64,000 nt of DNA from JADLGL01 sp050184415 (GCA_050184415.1 JBFXAJ010000004.1:1-64000); one strand, 5' to 3'; numbered from the stretch's first letter, positions 26,560 to 35,333 are shown. Notes: generated from the letters alone by a model not told the origin. Made by a program: numbers and translations.

Positions 26560-27972
26560 ATGGCAAGGACAGCAAAGACGGCGAGGGATCTGTTCGTCAC
26601 ATCCCTCAGGGACATCTACGACGCCGAGCAGCAACTCCTGAAGGCGCTGCCGAAAATGGCAGCGGCCGCCCGGAGCGACGCGCTTGGCGAGACGTTCGAG
26701 AACCACCGCGCCGAGACCGAAGGCCAGGTGGTACGGCTCGAAGAGGTCTTCAAAGACATCGGCGAGCCGGCGCGCGCGAAGCGCTGCGAGGCGATCCGCT
26801 CGCTGATCGGCGAAGCCGAGCGCCATATCGGCGCGTTCGGCGGCAGCCCGGCCTCGGACGCGGCGCTCGCGGCAGCGGGCCAGGCTGTCGAGCACTACGA
26901 GATGGCTCACTACACCGGGCTGAAGCGTCTTGCGCAGCAGCTCGGACTGACCAACGCCGCGTCGAAGCTCGACGAGACGCTGCAGGAAGAGGTCGCGGCA
27001 AAGGACGCGCTCGACCAATTCGGAACCACAGGGGCCTGGGGGACAACCGCAAGAAGCGCGGAGGCAACAAGCAACCGAAATCAGGCGCCGCGGGAACTCC
27101 GCACCGCGGGCGTCCAACCCAGGGTGAATGAGATGGATCGCAACTCCAACGTCCGCGAACGGGACGATCGCGGTCGCTTCATGAGCGACGACGACAATCG
27201 CGGCAGCTACCGCAGCCGGTCGCAAGACTACGACAACGACCGCTCCTATCGCAGCCGGTCGCGTGATGACGACGACTATCGCAGCGCGTCGCGCTCCCGC
27301 TCGCGGGACGATGACGACAATCGACGCCAGGGTCGCGGCGGATGGTTCGGGGACTCCGAAGGCCATTCCGAAGCCGCGCGCCGCGGCTGGGAGGATCGCG
27401 ACGACTACCGCGGCCGGAGCTATGACGACGACAACCGCCGCAGCTCCTATGGCCGCTCACGCGACGATGACGACTACCGTTCCTTCCGCTCGCGTGATGA
27501 CGACAACCGCAGCGGCCGTCGCACCGGCGGCTGGTTCGGCGACTCCGAGGGTCACTCGGAAGCGGCGCGCCGGGGCTGGGAGAGCCGCGACGATGACGAT
27601 CGCCGATATTCGTCCCGCGGCCGCGATGACGACTACCGCAGCTCCTCGCGCTCGCGGTACGGCGATGACGACAGAAGCTATCGGTCGCGCTCGCGCGACG
27701 ACGACCGCAATGGCCGTCGCAGCGGCGGCTGGTTCGGTGATTCCGAAGGCCATTCCGAAGCGGCCCAGAAGGGTTGGGATCGTGGTCGCGAGCCCGGCGG
27801 CTGGTTCGGCGACTCCGAGGGACATTCGGAGGCGAGCCGCCTCGCCTGGGAGCGCGGACGTGAGGCAGGCGGCTGGTTCGGCGACTCGGAAGGACATTCC
27901 GAGGCGTCGCGCCGCGGCTGGGAGAACCGCGACGACGACCGCCGGTCGAGCCGCCGCTCCTATCGCGACTAG
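26560..27972 (+). CDS. DUF892 ferritin-like protein fused to GWFGDSEGHSEA-repeat protein
   Basis: 470 residues. Residues 1-155 are a DUF892 (YciE/YciF-like) four-helix ferritin-like domain: RDLFVTSLRDIYDAEQQLLK, then FENHRAETEGQVVRLEEVF and HYEMAHYTGLKRLAQQLG. Such proteins are stress-induced. Residues 192-470 are Arg/Asp/Ser-rich with five copies of GGWFGDSEGHSEA(A/S)RxxW. That repeat family is usually a separate downstream gene. At the join, another frame reaches TGA at 27129-27131, two bases before an ATG at 27133 that starts MDRNSNVRERDDRG. An ancestral two-gene arrangement fused by a one-base slip near 27030-27045 is therefore likely. The start ATG follows AAAGAGGAACAG. Confidence 0.8.
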   Translation: MARTAKTARDLFVTSLRDIYDAEQQLLKALPKMAAAARSDALGETFENHRAETEGQVVRLEEVFKDIGEPARAKRCEAIRSLIGEAERHIGAFGGSPASDAALAAAGQAVEHYEMAHYTGLKRLAQQLGLTNAASKLDETLQEEVAAKDALDQFGTTGAWGTTARSAEATSNRNQAPRELRTAGVQPRVNEMDRNSNVRERDDRGRFMSDDDNRGSYRSRSQDYDNDRSYRSRSRDDDDYRSASRSRSRDDDDNRRQGRGGWFGDSEGHSEAARRGWEDRDDYRGRSYDDDNRRSSYGRSRDDDDYRSFRSRDDDNRSGRRTGGWFGDSEGHSEAARRGWESRDDDDRRYSSRGRDDDYRSSSRSRYGDDDRSYRSRSRDDDRNGRRSGGWFGDSEGHSEAAQKGWDRGREPGGWFGDSEGHSEASRLAWERGREAGGWFGDSEGHSEASRRGWENRDDDRRSSRRSYRD

Positions 27973-27992
27973 CTGAGCTTCCGTTTGCGAAC

Positions 27993-28021
27993 GGACCGTC
28001 CCGCATTTTGCGGGGCGGTCC
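27993..28021 (+). terminator. Hairpin between the two DUF892 genes
   Basis: GGACCG-T-CCCGC pairs with GCGGG-G-CGGTCC around an ATTTT loop, 20 bases after the stop at 27972. There is no T tract, so it may be a partial terminator or an mRNA processing/stability element ahead of the second gene. Confidence 0.5.
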
Positions 28022-28045
28022 TGCTCGATCCCCTTGGAGGTAACA

Positions 28046-28798
28046 ATGCTGCAGGAAAATCGGGCGCTCGCCGAGCTATTCGTCGACACGCTCAAGGACG
28101 TCTATTCGGCCGAGAAGCAGATACTGAAGGCGCTGCCGAAGCTCGCGCGGGCGGCGCAGTCGGACGAGCTTCGCCAGGCTTTCGAGACCCACCGCGAGGA
28201 AACCCTCGGCCAGGTCGAGCGCCTCGAAGAGGTGTTCGGCATCGTCGGCCGGAGAGCCGGCGGCATCTTCTGCGAGGCCATGGAAGGCATTCTCGAAGAA
28301 GGCACCGAGATGATGGAGGAGTTCAAGGACAGCGATGTCCTCGACACTGCCCTCATCTCCTCCTCGCAGGCCGTCGAGCACTACGAGATCGCGCGCTACA
28401 CCAATCTGTCCCGCTGGGCCCGCGAGCTCGACCTCGACGAGGCGGCGGACCTTCTCGACGAGAATCTTCGCGAGGAGGAAGCAACCGACCGGAAGCTCGA
28501 AGGGCTCGCGGAGTCCGAAGGCAAGTCGATCGCCAAGCTGCCCCAACGCAACGGATCGGCTGCGAGATCGGCCGGATCGTCGAAGACCGCCGCCTCGGCG
28601 GCAGCGGGGACATCCGCGCGGCAACAGGCGACTGGGAGCATGACATCGTCCAGCTCCGGCGGCGCGAAGAAGGACGCCGAGACCGCCTCGACCGTTCAAC
28701 AGTCCGCGAGGTCGGCGGCAACAGGATCGGCCGGCAACGCGACCCGCACGCCGGGATCCCAGGCGCCGCAGGGAACCGGTCAGGCCAAGAGGTCCTGA
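28046..28798 (+). CDS. DUF892 (YciE/YciF-like) ferritin-like protein with low-complexity tail
   Basis: 250 residues. Residues 5-160 repeat the DUF892 pattern of the upstream gene: LFVDTLKDVYSAEKQILKAL, then FETHREETLGQVERLEEVFG, EHYEIARYTNLSRWARELDL and LLDENLREEEATDRKLEGL. The conserved Glu/His set of the ferritin-like bundle is visible. The last 85 residues are Ser/Ala/Gly/Thr-rich and probably disordered. The ATG at 28046 follows TTGGAGG five bases away. It is a paralogue of the preceding gene and probably a stress protein; metal binding is inferred from family. Confidence 0.88.
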   Translation: MLQENRALAELFVDTLKDVYSAEKQILKALPKLARAAQSDELRQAFETHREETLGQVERLEEVFGIVGRRAGGIFCEAMEGILEEGTEMMEEFKDSDVLDTALISSSQAVEHYEIARYTNLSRWARELDLDEAADLLDENLREEEATDRKLEGLAESEGKSIAKLPQRNGSAARSAGSSKTAASAAAGTSARQQATGSMTSSSSGGAKKDAETASTVQQSARSAATGSAGNATRTPGSQAPQGTGQAKRS

Positions 28799-28806
28799 CC
28801 CTGGCC

Positions 28807-28832
28807 GGCACCCTTCCTACGCGAAGGGTGCC
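28807..28832. terminator. Bidirectional terminator hairpin
   Basis: GGCACCCTTC/GAAGGGTGCC (10 bp, six-base loop) lies between the convergent DUF892 gene and the small minus-strand gene, overlapping the latter's stop codon. Confidence 0.55.
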
Positions 28833-29029
28833 CTGCCTGGATGCGGCGGCAGCCTCATCCAGGCCAACGGCGGCGGGCTGATCGAGTTCAGGCCGTCCTC
28901 GAAGAACCACGACCCGGACGGGGACGGGTCGGCGGACCAGTAGCCCACCACGATCTGCCCGGTATCGAGCGCGAGCAGCACCTGCTCCTCGGCCGGCGCG
29001 GTCGCGGGCGATTGCCAATCCTCGGTCAT
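28817..29029 (-). CDS. Small DUF551-like protein
   Basis: 70 residues: MTEDWQSPATAPAEEQVLLA, then LDTGQIVVGYWSAD, SWFFEDG and PPPLAWMRLPPHP. A leading Trp-Gln-x-P-A-x-A-P, a central G-x-W-S and a final W-M-x-L-P follow the DUF551-like pattern of small proteins of unknown role. The ATG at 29029 has GGAG six bases upstream. A good EcfG-type promoter lies 25 bases further upstream, so general-stress control is likely. Confidence 0.6.
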   Translation of the reverse strand: MTEDWQSPATAPAEEQVLLALDTGQIVVGYWSADPSPSGSWFFEDGLNSISPPPLAWMRLPPHPGRAPFA

Positions 29030-29053
29030 CTCAGACTCCGTGTTGTTCCGGCG

Positions 29054-29078
29054 AACGCTGGGACGGGCGTGGGGTTCC
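29054..29078 (-). promoter_or_regulatory. EcfG-type promoter
   Basis: Minus strand: GGAAC (29078-29074), 16 bases, CGTT (29057-29054). This is the exact EcfG (general stress response) consensus of alphaproteobacteria, about 25 bases upstream of the 70-residue DUF551-like gene. Confidence 0.6.
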
Positions 29079-29121
29079 ACCGGGGACACCGGGGAGCTTC
29101 GCGAGTGGAGCGAGACTGCAC

Positions 29122-31287
29122 CTAGACCACCGCCTGCAGCGGATCCGCGTCGAGGCGGAGCACCTGCATCGACCGGCCTTCGAGCGGGACGGTCGCGCCG
29201 GCCGCTACCGCCGCGATCACCTCGGGCTGCGCGGTGTCGATGAGGGCCTGCCAGCCGCGCTGCCCCGACACGGCCGGCAGGACGAAGTCGACCGCGTCGG
29301 CACCGGCGTTCATCAGGATCGCGATCGTTCCCCTGCTGTCCGGACCGCGCGGCGCGGCGGCACGCGCGCGGCCGTCAATGAGAAGGCCGAGCGCGCGGGC
29401 CTGCGCGTCGCTCCAATGCGCATCGGTCATCTCGACCCCGTCCGGCGCGAACCACGACACCTCCTTGCCAGGGAATTCCGGGACCGCGAAGCCGCCGAGG
29501 AAGTACGGCGAGCGCAGCACCCCGATCTCCTTGCGGAGCGCGATGAGCCGGCGGACGAAGGCGACGAGACTGCGCCCGTCCTCGCGGACACCCTCCCAGT
29601 CGACCCAGCTGATCTCGTTGTCCTGCGCGTAGGCGTTGTTGTTGCCGTGCTGGGTGCGGCCGAGCTCGTCGCCGGCGAGGATCATCGGCGTGCCCTGCGA
29701 GACGAGGAGCGTCGTCAGCATGTTGCGGACCTGGCGGGCACGGAGGCTCCGGATCTCGGCGTCGTCGGTCGGCCCCTCGACGCCATGGTTCCACGACAGA
29801 TTGTGGGAATGACCGTCCCTGTTGTCCTCGCCATTGGCCTCGTTGTGGCGGTCGTTGAACGAGACGAGGTCGTTGAGCGTGTAGCCGTCATGGGCGGTGA
29901 CGAAATTGACCGAGGCCCACGGCCGCCGGCCGCGCTTGGCGAAGAGGTCGGCCGAACCGAGGAGGCGCGTCGCAAGCTCCGGGAGCTGGCCTTCGTCGCC
30001 CTTCCAGAAGGCGCGCACCGTGTCGCGATAGCGGTCGTTCCATTCCGCCCAACCGGGCGAGAAGCGCCCGACCTGGTAGCCGCCCGGACCGGTATCCCAG
30101 GGCTCGGCGATCAGCTTCACCTTGGAGAGGATCGGGTCCTGCCGGCAGGCATCGAAGAAGCGCCCGTTCTCGTCGAACCCGTCCGGCTCGCGGGCGAGGA
30201 TGGTCGCAAGGTCGAAGCGGAAGCCGTCGATGTGCATCTCCTCGGCCCAGTAGCGGAGCGAGTCGAAGGCGAGCTGCAGCACGCGCGAATGGCTGAAATT
30301 GACGGTGTTTCCGGTGCCGGTGTCGTTGATGTAGTAGCGGGAATCCGGCGCCAGCCGGTAGTAGGACGCGTTGTCGATGCCCTTGAAGGACAGCGTCGGC
30401 CCGAGCTCGTTGCCCTCGGCGGTGTGGTTGTAGACGACGTCGAGGATGACCTCGATCCCGGCATGGTGGAGATGGGACACCATCTCCTTGATCTCGTTGA
30501 CGAAAGGCGTCGCGAGATAGCGCGGCTGCGGCGCGAAGAAGCCGATCGAATTGTAGCCCCAGTAGTTCCGGAGCCCACGGTCCGCGAGATAGCCCTCGTC
30601 GACATAGGCGTGGATCGGCATCAGCTCGACCGCCGTCACGCCGAGATGGTGGAGATAGGCAATGACGTTCGGGTCGCGAAGGCCCGAAAACGTGCCGCGG
30701 AAGGGCTCGAGGACGTCGGGATGCCGCATCGTGAAGCCGCGGAGATGCGCCTCGTAGACGACCGACCGGTCGAATGGGGTGTGCGGCCGGCGCTCGTCGC
30801 CCCAGGTGAAGGCGGGGTCGATCACCCGGCACTTCGCCATGTAGCGGGCGCTGTCGCGGCGGTCGAAAGAGAGGTCGGCGTGCGACGAGCCGATCGTGTA
30901 GCCGAAGATGGCGGGATGCCAGACGATGTTGCCGACGATCTGCTTCGCGTAGGGGTCGAGGAGCAGCTTGTTCGGGTTGAACCGGTGGCCGGCGGCCGGC
31001 TCGTAGGGGCCATGGACGCGGTAGCCATACGTCAGGCCCGGCCGGGCGTCCGGCAGATAGCCATGCCAGATCTCGTCCGTGAACTCGGGCAGGTCGATGC
31101 GCTCGAGCTCGCGGCGGCCGGCTTCGTCGAAGATGCACAGCTCCACCCGCGAGGCATTGGCGGAGAAGATGGCGAAGTTGACGCCGAGCCCGTCCCAGGT
31201 GGCCCCGAGCGGATAGGGATGCCCTTCCCTGACACGGCGGCCGAGAACGGCCGGCGCCTGAACGAGCGTTCGCAATGGTTGGTCCAT
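29122..31287 (-). CDS. glgX: Glycogen debranching enzyme
   Basis: 721 residues, normal for GlgX. An N-terminal CBM48 domain (GHPYPLGATWDGLGVNFAIF) is followed by a GH13 catalytic barrel. The nucleophile Asp is in HIDGFRFDLAT (about residue 359), the acid Glu in LIAEPWDTGPGG (about 395) and the third Asp in VTAHDGYTLNDLV (about 466). The GlgX-type block RNYWGYNSIGFFAPQPRY is present. The enzyme hydrolyses alpha-1,6 branches of phosphorylase-limited glycogen in the cytoplasm. The ATG begins MDQPLRTLVQ, and the gene is divergent from a DUF2934 gene. A trehalose enzyme (treZ) and an alpha-glucosidase lie within 6 kb. Confidence 0.95.
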   Translation of the reverse strand: MDQPLRTLVQAPAVLGRRVREGHPYPLGATWDGLGVNFAIFSANASRVELCIFDEAGRRELERIDLPEFTDEIWHGYLPDARPGLTYGYRVHGPYEPAAGHRFNPNKLLLDPYAKQIVGNIVWHPAIFGYTIGSSHADLSFDRRDSARYMAKCRVIDPAFTWGDERRPHTPFDRSVVYEAHLRGFTMRHPDVLEPFRGTFSGLRDPNVIAYLHHLGVTAVELMPIHAYVDEGYLADRGLRNYWGYNSIGFFAPQPRYLATPFVNEIKEMVSHLHHAGIEVILDVVYNHTAEGNELGPTLSFKGIDNASYYRLAPDSRYYINDTGTGNTVNFSHSRVLQLAFDSLRYWAEEMHIDGFRFDLATILAREPDGFDENGRFFDACRQDPILSKVKLIAEPWDTGPGGYQVGRFSPGWAEWNDRYRDTVRAFWKGDEGQLPELATRLLGSADLFAKRGRRPWASVNFVTAHDGYTLNDLVSFNDRHNEANGEDNRDGHSHNLSWNHGVEGPTDDAEIRSLRARQVRNMLTTLLVSQGTPMILAGDELGRTQHGNNNAYAQDNEISWVDWEGVREDGRSLVAFVRRLIALRKEIGVLRSPYFLGGFAVPEFPGKEVSWFAPDGVEMTDAHWSDAQARALGLLIDGRARAAAPRGPDSRGTIAILMNAGADAVDFVLPAVSGQRGWQALIDTAQPEVIAAVAAGATVPLEGRSMQVLRLDADPLQAVV

Positions 31288-31380
31288 CCAGCCCTCCCGG
31301 CCGAGGAAACGCGTTTCACCTCAGAAGGTTCACCGATGCCCGAGGGGTTCGCGCAGTACGGTTGCGGACCGACCGTCGCA

Positions 31381-31406
31381 GGAACCGTGCCGGGCTGAAA
31401 AGTGTT
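31381..31406 (+). promoter_or_regulatory. Candidate EcfG-type promoter for the DUF2934-topIB operon
   Basis: GGAAC at 31381-31385, 17 bases, TGTT at 31403-31406, ending 35 bases before the DUF2934 start. It is one mismatch from the EcfG consensus. Confidence 0.45.
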
Positions 31407-31440
31407 CTCTCCAAGGCAGAAATTGGAGGAGGACAGAACC

Positions 31441-31788
31441 ATGCCACAACCAACCGAAGCTGCCATCCGCGCCCGTGCCTATGAGCTCTGGGACCGCAAT
31501 GGACGAGTGGACGGACGCGACATCGACTACTGGCTGCAGGCCGCGCGCGAGCTCGAAGAGGAAGACCGCCTCACCGGTCTCCCCGACGATGGCCCGCTGG
31601 CGGACGGACTGGACGCGTCGGCGATCGACGATGCCGAGATGACTCCACTTGCTTCCGACGGCGGCCTGCCGGAGAGCCCGGACAGCTCGCCGCTCGATTA
31701 CGCCTCCGATCAGGGCAAGCCCACGGCTTCGTCCGTCCCACGGACGGGCAAGGAGAAGCGCGGCATGAACGGTCGGCTGCGCGCCTGA
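31441..31788 (+). CDS. DUF2934 protein
   Basis: 115 residues. The N-terminal 40 residues are a DUF2934 domain: AIRARAYELWDRNGRVDGRD, then IDYWLQAAREL. The pattern (R-A-Y-x-L-W-x-x-x-G-R-x-x-G-x-D-x-x-x-W-L-x-A-x-x-E-L) is clear. The remainder is acidic and Pro/Ser-rich and likely disordered. The ATG follows GGAGGAGGACAGAACC. It is the first gene of an apparent operon with topoisomerase IB and a second DUF2934 gene. The function is unknown. Confidence 0.83.
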   Translation: MPQPTEAAIRARAYELWDRNGRVDGRDIDYWLQAARELEEEDRLTGLPDDGPLADGLDASAIDDAEMTPLASDGGLPESPDSSPLDYASDQGKPTASSVPRTGKEKRGMNGRLRA

Positions 31789-31813
31789 TCATGGCACCAG
31801 GGGAAGGCGGCAC

Positions 31814-32860
31814 TTGACCACCGTCGGGGCGGAGAGTCTCCGCGACACTGAGCTCTCCTACGTCTCGCCGGAGGAGCCGGGCATCCTTCGCCGGCGGGTC
31901 GGGCGCGGCTTCAGCTATGTCGGCCCGGGCGGCCGGCGCGTCGAGGATACCTCGACGCTCGACCGCATCCGCAGCCTGGTCATCCCGCCGGCCTGGACGG
32001 GCGTCTGGATCTGCGCCGATCCCAACGGCCATCTGCAAGCCATCGGCCGCGACCAGAAGGGCCGCAGGCAGTATATCTATCATCCCTCGTTCCGTGCCCT
32101 TCGCGACCGCACCAAGTACGAGCACCTCGCCGACTTCGCCGAGGCATTGCCCGCGATCCGTGCGCGCGTCGAGGCCGACATGGCGCTGCGGGGCCTGCCG
32201 CGGGACAAGGTGCTGGCGACGGTCGTGGCGCTGATGGAGCGGACGCTGATCCGCGTCGGCAATGACAGCTACGCCAAGGACAATGACAGCTACGGCCTGA
32301 CGACGATGCGGGACCCGCATGTCGCCGTCGAGGGCGAGACCATCCGGTTCCTGTTCAAGGGCAAGAGCGGCAAGGAGTGGAACCTTACGCTCCGCGACCG
32401 CCGGCTCGCCAAGACCGTCCGCGCCTGCCAGGACATCCCCGGCCAACGGCTGTTCCAGTACTACGCCGAGGACGGATCGCGGCACTCGGTGACGTCGTCC
32501 GACCTCAACGCCTATCTGCGGGACATCACCGGCCGCGACATCACCGCGAAGGACTTCCGGACCTGGGCCGGCACGGTCGGCGCCGTCCGCACCTTCGCCG
32601 AAGTGGCGGCGGCGGCGCCCGATCGCCCCCGCGCCAAGACGCTCCGCGAGACGATCGTGCTCGTCGCCCGCCGGCTCGGCAACACGCCGACCGTCTGCCG
32701 GCAGTGCTACATCCACCCTGCGGTGCTCCAGGCCTTCGAGAGCGGCGAGCCGCTCCCGCTGCATCCGCGGCGGAAGGAGCCGGCGGGCCTGTCGCGCGAG
32801 GAGGCCGAGGTGCTGTGGTTCATCCGCGACCATGTCGAGCGGACGGCCCTTGCGGCATAA
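31814..32860 (+). CDS. Eukaryotic-type DNA topoisomerase IB
   Basis: 348 residues, normal for bacterial (poxvirus-like) topoisomerase IB. The catalytic Tyr is Y299 in VCRQCYIHPAVL. Other active-site residues are seen in LIRVGNDSYAKDN (Arg), KGKSGKEW (Lys) and DFRTWAGTVGA (Arg). The N-terminal block IPPAWTGVWIC and GRDQKGRRQYIYHP are typical. It relaxes supercoils by nicking one strand through a 3'-phosphotyrosine link. A TTG start at 31814 is preceded by GGGAAGGCGG and lies 25 bases after the DUF2934 stop, so co-transcription is expected. Confidence 0.93.
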   Translation: MTTVGAESLRDTELSYVSPEEPGILRRRVGRGFSYVGPGGRRVEDTSTLDRIRSLVIPPAWTGVWICADPNGHLQAIGRDQKGRRQYIYHPSFRALRDRTKYEHLADFAEALPAIRARVEADMALRGLPRDKVLATVVALMERTLIRVGNDSYAKDNDSYGLTTMRDPHVAVEGETIRFLFKGKSGKEWNLTLRDRRLAKTVRACQDIPGQRLFQYYAEDGSRHSVTSSDLNAYLRDITGRDITAKDFRTWAGTVGAVRTFAEVAAAAPDRPRAKTLRETIVLVARRLGNTPTVCRQCYIHPAVLQAFESGEPLPLHPRRKEPAGLSREEAEVLWFIRDHVERTALAA

Positions 32861-32929
32861 TGGGTTGACGGAGCGGCCCGGACTCTGCGGACATGGTGCC
32901 GGTGGCCGGGAGGCGGATTGGAGGACGAC

Positions 32930-33211
32930 ATGGATCGCCAGCAACGCGTAACCGAGCGGGCGGAGAAGCTGTGGCGCGAGGCCGGCTCGCCGGCCCAGGG
33001 TCCGAACGCCTATCGCGACCTCGCGAGCGAGCTGATCGCGATCGAGGACAACCAGCACCTCACGCTGAAGCCTGTGCACCAGCCGGGACCCTATGGCGAG
33101 CCGGTGGAGCCAGCGGAGCCGGTCGAGAATCTCGGCGAGTTCCCGACCCTCACCGACGAGGGCGACCAGCAGTACCCGCCGGACGTCAGGAACGAAGAAC
33201 CCGAGAAGTAG
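32930..33211 (+). CDS. DUF2934 protein
   Basis: 93 residues. RVTERAEKLWREAGSPAQGP is a DUF2934-like start, followed by an acidic, Pro-rich region ending in charged residues. The ATG at 32930 has GGAGG five bases upstream; an in-frame TTG at 32918 is an alternative. It lies 69 bases after the topoisomerase IB gene, completing a DUF2934-topIB-DUF2934 arrangement. The function is unknown. Confidence 0.7.
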   Translation: MDRQQRVTERAEKLWREAGSPAQGPNAYRDLASELIAIEDNQHLTLKPVHQPGPYGEPVEPAEPVENLGEFPTLTDEGDQQYPPDVRNEEPEK

Positions 33212-33340
33212 AAAAGGAAAGGCCCCACCGCGGGCACGGGGCGGCAGGGCCTTCGACGCAAGGGCCGCCCAAGGGGGGAAAGGGCGAACCCACTACTTGC
33301 GCGGGGTAAACGCGACCGCGGCGGACGGGTTCCGCAAGAA

Positions 33341-35272
33341 TCACGATTTTTCTTTCAGCGCCGGATTCCGTGGCGCTTCAGGGAGTTGCATCTCCTCGGT
33401 CGCCTCCGTCGGTTTCATCACGATCGCCGCATGACCGGGAATCGTCCAGCCGCGATCGTGCTCGACCGGCGCGGTCCCGCCGCCGCCATAGCGCGGGTTC
33501 TCGCTCGACCACACCAGATGCCAGACCATCCCGGCGGGCGGCGCGACGAGCGGGTCGGCAATGCTCGGCACATTGAGGTCGGCGCCGAGATTGAAGAGGA
33601 GCAGCCAGTCGCGGTCGTCTGCCGCAAACACGCGGAGGCAGAAGGCTTCCAGCCCGAGGACCGCACCGTCGAGCCCGTCCCTGCCCTCCCCTCGCGCCTC
33701 CGGCATCTCGCGCCGGAGCCGGATCAGGTCGCGGTGGAGCGCGACCGCCTCGACGTGCTGCGAACGCTCGGTCCAGTTCAGGATGCAGCTCGTGAAGGTC
33801 GCCGGCACCGAGGGGTTCGGAAGGCGGACCGACATGTCCTCGTCGGCGAGATTCGGGAACTGGGCGAGGAACGTCCGGCGCCCTTCCTGGATGGCCTCGG
33901 CGAGCTCCGGCTTGTGGTCGGCGAAATAAAGGAACGGGGTGCTCGCCCAGAACTCCTGCCCCTGGAACAGCATCGGCGTCTGCGGCCCGAGCAGCACCAG
34001 CGCCGTCATCGCCCGTGCCCGTCCCGGCGTGGTCCGCTGGTGGAAGCGGGCGCCGTGCCCGGTATTGGCGACCTGGTCGTGGTTCTCGATGAAGGAGATG
34101 AAGGCCGATGCCGGCAGATCGAGGCCGGGATGGCCGCGCCGCGCGGCCTGCCACGAATAGAACTGGCCCTGGAACAGATAGCCATATTTGGCCGAAGCGA
34201 TGAACTCCTGCGGCGTGCCGGCATGGTCGGTGTAATAGGCCCGGCGGCGGCCGCCCATCGCGACGAGCGCGGAGTGGTGGAAGTCGTCGTTCCACACGCC
34301 GTCGGCACCGTGCCCACCGCGCTCCCGCGGCCGCACGAGCCGCGTCTCCTGCGTCTCGCTTTCGGCGACGATCACGATCTGTCGGTCGCCGGCGGCGGCG
34401 CGGGCGTCGGCAACGATCTCGGCGATGATGTGGGTCGCCGAAGCGTCGTGGATCGCCTGCGTCGCATCGAGCCGCAGCCCGTCGAAATGGAATTCTTCGA
34501 TCCAGTACCGCGCATTGGCGCGGAAGAACTCGCGCACGGGTCCGGAACCCGGCCCGTCGAAATTGATGGCGTCGCCCCACTCGTTCTGCTGCGGCTTGAA
34601 ATAGTCGCGCGCGAAGGCGCCGAGATAATTCCCGTCCGGTCCGAAATGATTGTAGACGACGTCGAGGATGACCCCGATGCCGAGCCGGTGCGCGGCGTTG
34701 ACGAAGCGCCGAAGGTCGTCCGGCGTGCCGTAGAGCCGGCACGGGGCGAAAAGGTTGACTCCGTCATAGCCCCAGCCGAAGCGCCCGGGAAAATCGGCCA
34801 CCGGCATCATCTCGATCAGCGTGATGCCGATCTCCTTGAGGAGCGGCAGCTTCTCCGCGGCCGCCGCCCAGGTGCCTTCGGGCGTGAAGGTGCCGACATG
34901 GATCTCGTAGATGATCTGGCCGGCGATCCCGCCGCCCTTCCAGCCGGCGTCCGACCATGCGAAGGCAGTCGGATCGACCAGCGCCGACGGCCCGTGCGGC
35001 CCGTCCGGCTGATGGCGCGCCGCCGGATCGGGATAGAGGATCGGATCCCTGTCGAGCCGCAGGCGATAGCGGTCGCCGGCCCGGGCGCCGGGCACGATGC
35101 CGGCAAAATACCCGTTCCCGTCCGGCTTCAGCGGAACGGATCGCGACGCGCGATCCATGACGACCGCCACGGACCGCCGTTCCGGCGCCCATACCCGGAA
35201 ATGCGCCCCGAAAGGTCCGATTACGGCGCCGATCGGGAGCCGCCGCGCGGCGGCCGCATCATCGCTATTCAC
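33341..35272 (-). CDS. treZ: Malto-oligosyltrehalose trehalohydrolase
   Basis: 643 residues. An N-terminal CBM48-like domain (GAHFRVWAPERRSVAVVMDR) precedes a GH13 barrel. The family blocks are IYEIHVGTFTPEGTW, GWGYDGVNLFAP, DVVYNHFGPDGNYL, GLRLDATQAIHD (nucleophile Asp), VIVAESETQE (acid Glu) and SFIENHDQVANTGHG (third Asp). TreZ releases trehalose from malto-oligosyltrehalose. The partner TreY is not in the window, so it must be elsewhere or supplied by another route. A GTG start at 35272 is inferred because no upstream in-frame codon keeps domain similarity. A candidate stress promoter precedes it. Confidence 0.92.
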   Translation of the reverse strand: MNSDDAAAARRLPIGAVIGPFGAHFRVWAPERRSVAVVMDRASRSVPLKPDGNGYFAGIVPGARAGDRYRLRLDRDPILYPDPAARHQPDGPHGPSALVDPTAFAWSDAGWKGGGIAGQIIYEIHVGTFTPEGTWAAAAEKLPLLKEIGITLIEMMPVADFPGRFGWGYDGVNLFAPCRLYGTPDDLRRFVNAAHRLGIGVILDVVYNHFGPDGNYLGAFARDYFKPQQNEWGDAINFDGPGSGPVREFFRANARYWIEEFHFDGLRLDATQAIHDASATHIIAEIVADARAAAGDRQIVIVAESETQETRLVRPRERGGHGADGVWNDDFHHSALVAMGGRRRAYYTDHAGTPQEFIASAKYGYLFQGQFYSWQAARRGHPGLDLPASAFISFIENHDQVANTGHGARFHQRTTPGRARAMTALVLLGPQTPMLFQGQEFWASTPFLYFADHKPELAEAIQEGRRTFLAQFPNLADEDMSVRLPNPSVPATFTSCILNWTERSQHVEAVALHRDLIRLRREMPEARGEGRDGLDGAVLGLEAFCLRVFAADDRDWLLLFNLGADLNVPSIADPLVAPPAGMVWHLVWSSENPRYGGGGTAPVEHDRGWTIPGHAAIVMKPTEATEEMQLPEAPRNPALKEKS

Positions 35273-35307
35273 CTGCGCTCGCTTTCGTCGATCGTCGTTT
35301 TGGTGTG

Positions 35308-35333
35308 AACCAAACCGGCAAGCACCTCGTTCC
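35308..35333 (-). promoter_or_regulatory. Candidate EcfG-type promoter for treZ
   Basis: Minus strand: GGAAC (35333-35329), 17 bases, GGTT (35311-35308), 35 bases upstream of the treZ GTG. Same geometry as the 31381 site. It is one mismatch from consensus. Confidence 0.45.

Noticed and set aside
27300..27972. Possible CRISPR-like direct repeats
   Set aside because: The repeats are in-frame protein modules (GGWFGDSEGHSEA) with uneven spacing, not spacers.
29416..31398. A 660-codon open frame on the plus strand across glgX
   Set aside because: It mirrors the minus-strand glgX codons in a GC-rich genome and has no domain, whereas glgX has full catalytic motifs.
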